A stretch of DNA of 64,000 bases from Lichenostomus cassidix (taxonomy: Eukaryota; Chordata; Aves; Passeriformes; Meliphagidae): positions 84,103,405-84,167,404 of the forward strand of contig CM039182.1 in NCBI GenBank assembly GCA_008360975.2. The letters are read 5' to 3'. The first letter of the stretch is position 1. Each line of letters starts with the position of its first letter. A program made the translations under genes and the position numbers. A model generated the notes under the pieces. That model had not been told where the DNA came from. It worked only from the letters and a program-made list of their open reading frames with translations, and ran no database searches. This document shows positions 56,916 through 64,000 of this stretch, one piece after another.

Positions 56916-59900
56916 AGTCTTCAGGAAAGGGTCTTTGTGGTCTTCTTCAGATGTCAGAGCAGTGATCTTTTTCTCCTTAATATAACAGCACAATGAATGT
57001 GGTTACATTACATAATACTCCTTTGCATAGGTTTTTGCACTGCACAATTGTCCTACAGTGACATAACCTTTTTCATTCACTGACACTGGAATTTCTGCTG
57101 TACCTACATTTCATATTTTATTTATATTAATGTGAACACACATCTGGGTTAGATGTATTTTCAGTGCTGCCTAAACCAGGTAGATGCCCACATCCTATTG
57201 AATTTCAATGTAACTTGCAGACTGAGTTTCCTTGCATCATTTTGCAAAAAAAATTGAGAGAAAATTAATGACCCAATGATAATTATTCAAATAAATATGT
57301 GTACACATTGGCTAATGATTGCAGATTATCAATGGGATAAATACCAGAAATGTGCTTACATACATACACAAAAACAAATTTCTGACAGAAAAGGACCCAT
57401 GTATATCTATTTTCCATACTAAATTCCTCTATGCCCACAACATTTAATTTATCACAGTGAATTTTAGTCTCTTTGACTTTTAAGTCCTTCCAGACTTTTC
57501 CTTAACAGTATTTAGACTGTGAGACCAGGAAAAGTAAAACCAAACAAAATAATGCAACTGAACAAAACTTTATGTTTCTTCCCATGAAAAGGTACATATA
57601 AAATAACTTATTTTGATGGAAATATATAAGTTAAGGTTCATTTTTTTCTCAGTAACTGAACACAAGCCAAGGAAAAAAGAGTACATTTATTTTTGATACT
57701 GAAAAATGCATGTCAGAGCAGTTTGGTAATGAAATGTGAGGAGGAACACACATCACAGTGTTCAGTTAGTTTACCAGAATTACCTGTTTCCTACTCCATG
57801 GAAGTGGTGGGATGCATTTGTTGTGGCAGAGAGAGCAATCCCTGCACACTGGCTCTGCATAGGAATGCCTCCTGGCAGATAGCCCCACATTGCACATCTC
57901 CTGTCCTGGGACCCATGTACCAAGTGTAGTTATTTAGCCAGTGAGGCTGCTCTATTGAGAATTTTACATGACCACAGTGCTCTTCTGCAACCTAGTAAAT
58001 CTATGATGTCATGAGAAGAGGTTGTTGTAAAATGTGTAAGGTTGTAATGAGCTAGGGGGAGAAGGTCTTCTGTAGGAGAAGAAATTCCCAACCCACTCAT
58101 CTGCATGCAGACACACTTGCAAATTCACATATATTTTTCTAGGACTACAAAAACTCATATGCCAGCCAGACAGCCAAACTGAAGGTCTTTCCACACAAAC
58201 TCCAGCCCACTTTGTGCAGTGGGAAATGGTGGCATGAGAATCTATGGCTGCTCCAAATACCCTTGACAGCTGCAGGTTGCAGAACTACCCACAGGCAACC
58301 CAGGAAAAGCAGCTGCAACAGCACAGCAGCCTGGCCTGCCTAAATTATGCTGGCAGCATCTCTGGTTCTTGAAACACTCTACAACCTGGAAAGGAGAAAG
58401 GGGCTAATCTCACCTCTTCCACCTCACCAATCTGTACGAGTGTGTGAAATGTCTTCAGCTATCAACCTACATGTACTTTCTTCAAGTGTTTGGTGAGTAT
58501 GTACAATTATACATATGCTCATGTGGACACATGCATTCTTATGTATCCTCTCCAGCATTTCCAAATGGATTTGTTTTTCTCTGAAATTAATCAGGAAAAT
58601 GCCTGTGTTTTATTTGCCACTTTTTGCAAAATTATTGCTAACTTCTACAAGTAATCTTCTCTTCCCAATTTTTAATGCTATTAATTTATTGAAATTTTGT
58701 GTCAATTTCTTTACCAAAATATTTTAAGATGTTCCAGTAATTTCATGTCAGTATCTATGAAAGAAAATAATTTTGGCATTTAAGTGTCACCTAGGATGAA
58801 AGAATTGCACTGCAGATCCAAAAAGGACCAGGTACACTGCAGATTTCTGTTCACACCAAGGGACCCTGGAAGGAATACTGTCTCAATGAAGCCAAATTCT
58901 CTACAGTGTCCTTGTGCAGCCTACAGGGACACACAGCTTAGAGCAGATCAATGTCACTAGCAAACAATCAACCTGGTAGAATCAGCAAATCTGCCAGCAC
59001 TTAAGACCAACACCATAGATACATCAGTGTCTGTAAAATTCCTAAGACTTTGCTGAAAAGACCATCTTACTTACAGCAAATTTTTATCTCTGTACCAAAA
59101 ACTCACTAGCAAAAAGACACATGCTCTTTAGCTGTCTACCATTTTTTTATCCCACAAAAACTTCACAGGTTTTGGTAAATGTCTATGGAATACTTTCCCA
59201 AATACAAAATGTTATTTAATTTTTTTCTTTCGATTCCTGAGAATTAAACTGCAGATTTCACAGCATCCTTCATCATGTGCCCATGTGATTTCTCAGCTCT
59301 CTTTCCAATATATATTTTGAAATCATTCTTATTTTATTCTGGTTTTCTTTATGTAGAGTCTCTGAGAATCCATCTATAAAACCAAAATTTTCTACATCAT
59401 TGAATATCAAGAGGCACCTGCCAGAAGTTACTGTTTTCCAGATACGCTCATCTGTGCAGTCAAGGACTTGGTGAATGGGAGGCGAGAATAGCTCTTTTCA
59501 TTGTTTAATTTCCACTCCAATAATCATCATTCACAAATGCTAGCCCTCCTCATTGCATCTTCTATCTTTGTAGTATCATACTCTTGCTTCATGAGGCATC
59601 TAATTTTCTGTTTTCTTCTGAATGACCCTGTTCTTGAGAATTCAAGGTGTCAAAATTTGCGTGGACAATGGGAGCCATTAAAGATTTTCCTACTCTGTGA
59701 ACATTTAGCATTACAGTTGTGCCTTTCACCCATTAACTCGTGCAAAATTGATTAAACATCCTTCTCTGGACTCATGTGGCCAACAGCTCCAAAAATTTTA
59801 TTGTTGTTTGAAAAGTACAAATCCATAATTCAGTGCTCTTAGCAACCATAGTTCCTGACCCAACTGTGTGAAATATTGACAGTGGTCAATAGAACTTCAT

Positions 59901-61457
59901 TGCTTTTGAGTGATTGCAAAGCTTTAGAGCCTCCCTCTTGAATCACAAATGGACTATTTTTAGTATTAGTATAGGAGAAGTGTTTTTAAGTACATTTACA
60001 AATCCAAAATTTATAGTTAAAATAAAATTTACAAAAAGTTCAATATCAGGTTAGAATCCATTAAATGGGAACAACTTCTGTGCAACTGCTTGGAGAGATA
60101 GAATGTATTTAAGACATACTGTGTTAGGAGATACCCAAATGGCTAATACCATTGAGGATGACTTAAAGAATACAGTGATGAAAAAAATTTTCTAGCTACT
60201 TGCATTAGTTCTCCTTGGGAAGAGAAAAAAGAAAAGTTGGTAGACTGAAATGTGATTTCACGAATCACTTGTAATTACCCTGACTTTGACCATTGCATAT
60301 TTCCATCCTTCCTCAGCAAGGCATGCTTACCTAAGCAGACTGACTCAAGTAGGATTGAAGCAGGATTTATGCGTGTGCTTAATGATGGCTAGAGAGTTAA
60401 AAACACCTATGTGAACACTAGTAATTTTAAGCAAGAAAGTATATTTGTTTTGAATTTGAGCCCAAAAATGAGCAGAACATACCCAAAATGCAGAGTCTAA
60501 AATTAAGTACTATCTCTTTTGGATCTCTAGTAGGGCAAGGATGATGTCTGGATCTTCCCCACCAGGACCAAAGAAGATATTTAACAGAGCTTATAAACAA
60601 AAATTAAATCCATAAATGTATCATGTGATTAAGTTACTCCATGTGCCTCCTCTGAAAAAAAAAAAAATCTTAAGCAAATGAACATTACTGAATTGATCTT
60701 CAAGTCAAACATTTAAAAAGAATATGCTGAAATTCTATTTTTGGGACTGGTGTAAACATATATTTATAACACTTCATAATGAAACAGGATTTCTAGGAAC
60801 TTTCACTCACCCATTATCTCTTACAGATTACTCTATGACACACAGACACAAAAGCTAATATTGCTATAAAAAAATTACCACTTCAGGAAACTGACCTTCT
60901 TGAGCAAAAAAATATCAAGAGATTACTGAACCTGATGTATTAAAGTGAGCAATTTGTAGGGGTGAGAGAGAATAAGTGGGGAAAAGAGCAAACTATGACT
61001 ATCCCACAGCCTCATTTCTGATCATCCCTCTGATTGCTGACTAGAAACTATCCTTATGAAGGAGAATGGAAACTTACTCTCCAGTCTCAAAACTGGGATC
61101 TTTAGTTGTTTAAATTGTTGTATAATACAGATATATATTTCACTAAAAATTAATTTTATGCCCTGTTGCCATTAAATTGTTGTTGATTAAGCAAAACTTA
61201 GAATAAAGTACGTATTAAATGAGGATCCTTAGGCTTTTGGCTAAAAACAGCATTTGCTTCTCTCAGGCTATGAATTCTTACTGTGAAAAAGGTCAGTAAC
61301 ATGACATTAATAAAACAGAGGTTTTTTTTTTAGCTTCCTAATTTTTCTGCCATGTATAAAATCAAGAAAATTGTAAACCACTCTTTGGTCAGCACAAGAG
61401 CATGACTAGTGAAACAAAGGTGGGTTGGGAAGAAAGATTAAAGTATTTGAAATTAAC

Positions 61458-61646
61458 GAAAAGAAAACAAAACCAAAAAACCCTCAAAACCAAACCAAAA
61501 CAAAATTTAAAAAAAAAAAACAAACCCAAGAAACAAAAAAACACACACCAAAAAACCCAAAAAAACCCCCAACAAACAAAAAACCCAACAAAACCAACAA
61601 ACAAAAGCAAAGGAACAAACAAACCCAAAACCAAAGAAAGCAAAAA
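61458..61646. repeat. A/C-rich low-complexity island, T-free for 138 bases
   Basis: From 61509 to 61646 there is no T at all and very few G, with irregular CAAAACC and ACAAAC units. Overlapping open frames of about 68 to 106 codons on both strands follow from this composition and are not genes. Similar islands occur at 34259-34430 and 39605-39715. Confidence 0.92.
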
Positions 61647-64000
61647 TCCCCAAACTTCTGGACAATCTTATTTTCCTCTTCAGGGTCCAATTATCCTGTT
61701 CAGGAATAATGAGTTGGTCTGAAGAAAAACTCTGAGTGTATAAATAATCTCATAGATGAGTTTGGATTCTACATATTGACAAAGTATTTCCTTTCTAGTC
61801 TCTAGGACCTATGGTTTAATATTTTTTATTATCTGCCTACTTGTGGATCAAATTAAAAAGGTCACTTGCCTTAGTCAAAAGGTCTGTAATGTTCTCAGGA
61901 GTCAGAAATGATCTGAAATTATATACTTGTTCTTTATAAAACTACTTCTTAATAGGCAGCAACACACAGTAGGAGCAGAATATCATTTAACTATTCTTAC
62001 TTTATATGCTATGCACAGTTACAATGCACTACCCTGCCAAATGATTTGGAAATTCGTACTGTAATTCTTTGAATTACAATAAACCACACACCTTCATGAG
62101 TGTGTGGAGCAAAGTCACTTGGCCTGAATATTTTAAAATGCTCTACATATTTTTTACTCGGCTTTCAAGTAATGCAGCTGTTCCAGCTGCACAAAGATCA
62201 TTCTCTTAGAAACAGTTTATTTGAGCTATACAGCACTCAGGTATCTTTAATGAACTCCTTAAAAGTAGTCCATTGACTCTTCTCTAAGCTCTAGTTCATG
62301 AGAAATCAGCATAAACCAGATGCAGACTGATGATGTATCTGGCCTGGTGATAGAGTCTTCATTTTTGGATTTTCAACACTCCTCAAAATTTTTCATATGA
62401 CCTCAGCAAATACTAGATTCTCAAGTTTCTTCCCTGCTGTGAGTAAGATGTGAGTGATAACTTTCTGTTCTCTATTTACTCTCCTTAAACCGAGAATAAT
62501 TGCTGTGCATTCCCTGGTAGGGGACAAGATGTGGGGTTATGGTCCCATCTGCTCTTCCACATGCACAAGAGCTGCCTGAAGGCCTGGACAATAGCCCAGA
62601 AGAGAATGTTAACACACTCCCTGTCACATCTCTGGTTGATGCTTGGTCTTTGTGTCTTTTATTTCCGCTGTCTGATGGAAAGGTACATTACTAACCCTGC
62701 TTTGCTGGAAGGGCTGCATTATACACGTCAACCCAAGTATTAATCTTTTCTCTATATAAATAGAAACAATACATCTATATTGCCTGCACCCCTGGAAGCA
62801 TACTTTGAGCAGAATTTGGAAATTTAGATTAAAGGAAAAAGATGTCATTCATATTAAAAAGCAAGCCTACAGCTAACAGCCTCTTCCTATGGCATGGGAC
62901 TTTCTGAGACATAAAGTTCAGTAACAATACAACAAATACAGTACAACATTTGCAGTTTCTTTGGGGGCTACAGTGCATAATGCAAACAGGTCATCCAAAG
63001 AGAGCTTTTCTACAGGAATTCCTTATTATTACTATTACTGTTGTTATTACTGAGAACCTGTAATGATTGCTTTGCTGCTGTATATTTCCCACTCTGACTC
63101 CCAGGTACAGAAATGACAAAATGCTTCAACAGATGAAAGGCTGTCCTTAGGGTATTTCCAGTTCAGTAAGAAGTGGAAAGTACAAGACAACTCACAAGAA
63201 AGCCTATCTTTTAGCAATTTATAGCTGTATTGTGCACAGCCTTTTGAGCAGGATCTTTGGACCACTCTCCTTTTGTCCATTCTGAGTATATCTCCTTGCT
63301 CGTCATTCTTCTTTTGTCTTTTTTTTTCTTTTCCTATTTTATTCTTTAAACAAGGTTAGCTGCAGGCTGCTCCTCTAGTTTCACTAGGGCTTTAGACTTC
63401 AGTATTAGGTTGGGTCTGTGAACTCTCCTGTTTTGTTAAAAACCATGAGACAAATCTTAGCTCCCTTACAGCCCATGAGAACTTTGCCTTTGACTTCAAC
63501 AGGACGTGATCATATGTGTAAAGATCCAGGAAAGAACTACTTTCTTTCCCTCCCCATTTAACTCTTTGGCAGTTGGTATTTTTCGTCTTTGGGTATATAA
63601 CTTCTTTGAAATAATAAAATTATATAACTCTACAGAGTAGATTCTCTCACATATGTTTATTAATCCACTACTGAAAGGGGTGAAGATAGTTCGCTGTACT
63701 TAACAGACATTAAAACTAAATGAAAGAGGCATTTACTGAAGATCTTAATAGTGACTGCTAAAAGGAAAAGGAGCTAAGCTCGGGGTTTCTCATTTCAAGA
63801 CCAGAAGTTTACCCTAAGGAACCAGAATAGTGGCTTAAAAGAGGCATATTTATTGAGGGCTTTTTCATTGTGTTAATTTAGTTAGTGAAAAAATAATTGT
63901 TAGCTTATGCTTTGAAACAGGAAGCACACTACTACTTCTGCGTCCAATTCTCATAAAACATATCTCATGATATGGGGACAAAACATACCAGGGAAAAAAC

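Larger units (their letters stand above)
54144..64000. other. Unique AT-rich noncoding DNA with candidate regulatory clusters
   Basis: No coding or RNA gene is supported. Listed separately are a TAATTA cluster (55490-55691), an imperfect inverted repeat (56601-56739), an alternating inverted-repeat cluster (56817-56915) and the A/C-rich island at 61458-61646. A TTA/TTG trinucleotide run lies at about 63023-63051. A GC-richer patch at 57770-58400 is unexplained. Confidence 0.5.

Noticed and set aside
61402..61722. Overlapping 94- and 106-codon plus frames and 84-codon minus frame
   Set aside because: All arise from the T-free A/C island; three overlapping open frames on both strands are a composition artefact.

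Overview
This window looks like gene-poor, AT-rich nuclear DNA from a bird, and I found no protein-coding or RNA gene I can stand behind. The avian assignment rests on the repeats. Seven pieces of CR1 LINE are present, the dominant LINE of birds, with the characteristic 3' ends (GATGATCTTTAAAGTCCCTT, then CTATGAT-type octamers). Three copies belong to an ERVL-like LTR family that I recognise from bird genomes. Mammalian Alu-, B1- or L1-like sequence is absent. Frequent LTRs plus old CR1 would fit a songbird, but this is inference and the species cannot be named.

Layout. 1-6.3 kb is unique sequence ending at a CR1 3' end (6288-6520, +). 6.5-15.5 kb holds a probable minus-strand LTR (8432-8949) and a full-length solo ERVL-like LTR (10594-11145, +). 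A CR1 3' region lies on the minus strand at 15530-15905. 16-29 kb is the largest repeat-poor block; it carries a 194-codon stop-free stretch of doubtful meaning. A CR1 with a recognisable reverse-transcriptase fragment sits at 29375-30006 (+). A minus-strand ERVL-like LTR at 30903-31678 has a plus-strand fragment of a related LTR nested inside it. 31.7-48.7 kb is mostly unique, with hairpins at 33315-33357 and 35034-35072, an LTR fragment (38030-38225, -), two CR1 3' ends (40312-40492 and 41950-42110, +; the second with a 60-bp CTCTC microsatellite tail) and a GATCCA hexamer array. Two LTRs with intact target-site duplications follow: 48700-48871 (4-bp duplication) and 50420-50840 (6-bp duplication). 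The longest CR1 copy spans 52045-52856 (+). The last 9 kb is AT-rich unique DNA with a tight cluster of TAATTA sites (55490-55691), a long imperfect inverted repeat (56601-56739), an alternating inverted-repeat cluster (56817-56915) and a T-free A/C-rich island (61509-61646).

There is no operon-like or pathway organisation. The functional content visible by eye is retrotransposon remnants, some with intact promoter-like and polyadenylation motifs, and candidate noncoding regulatory DNA. The window could be an intergenic desert or a very large intron; the sequence alone does not decide. Nothing here is clearly a new gene system. The strongest unexplained signals are the TAATTA cluster, the inverted-repeat pair around 56.6-56.9 kb and the 17-bp perfect hairpin at 33.3 kb.
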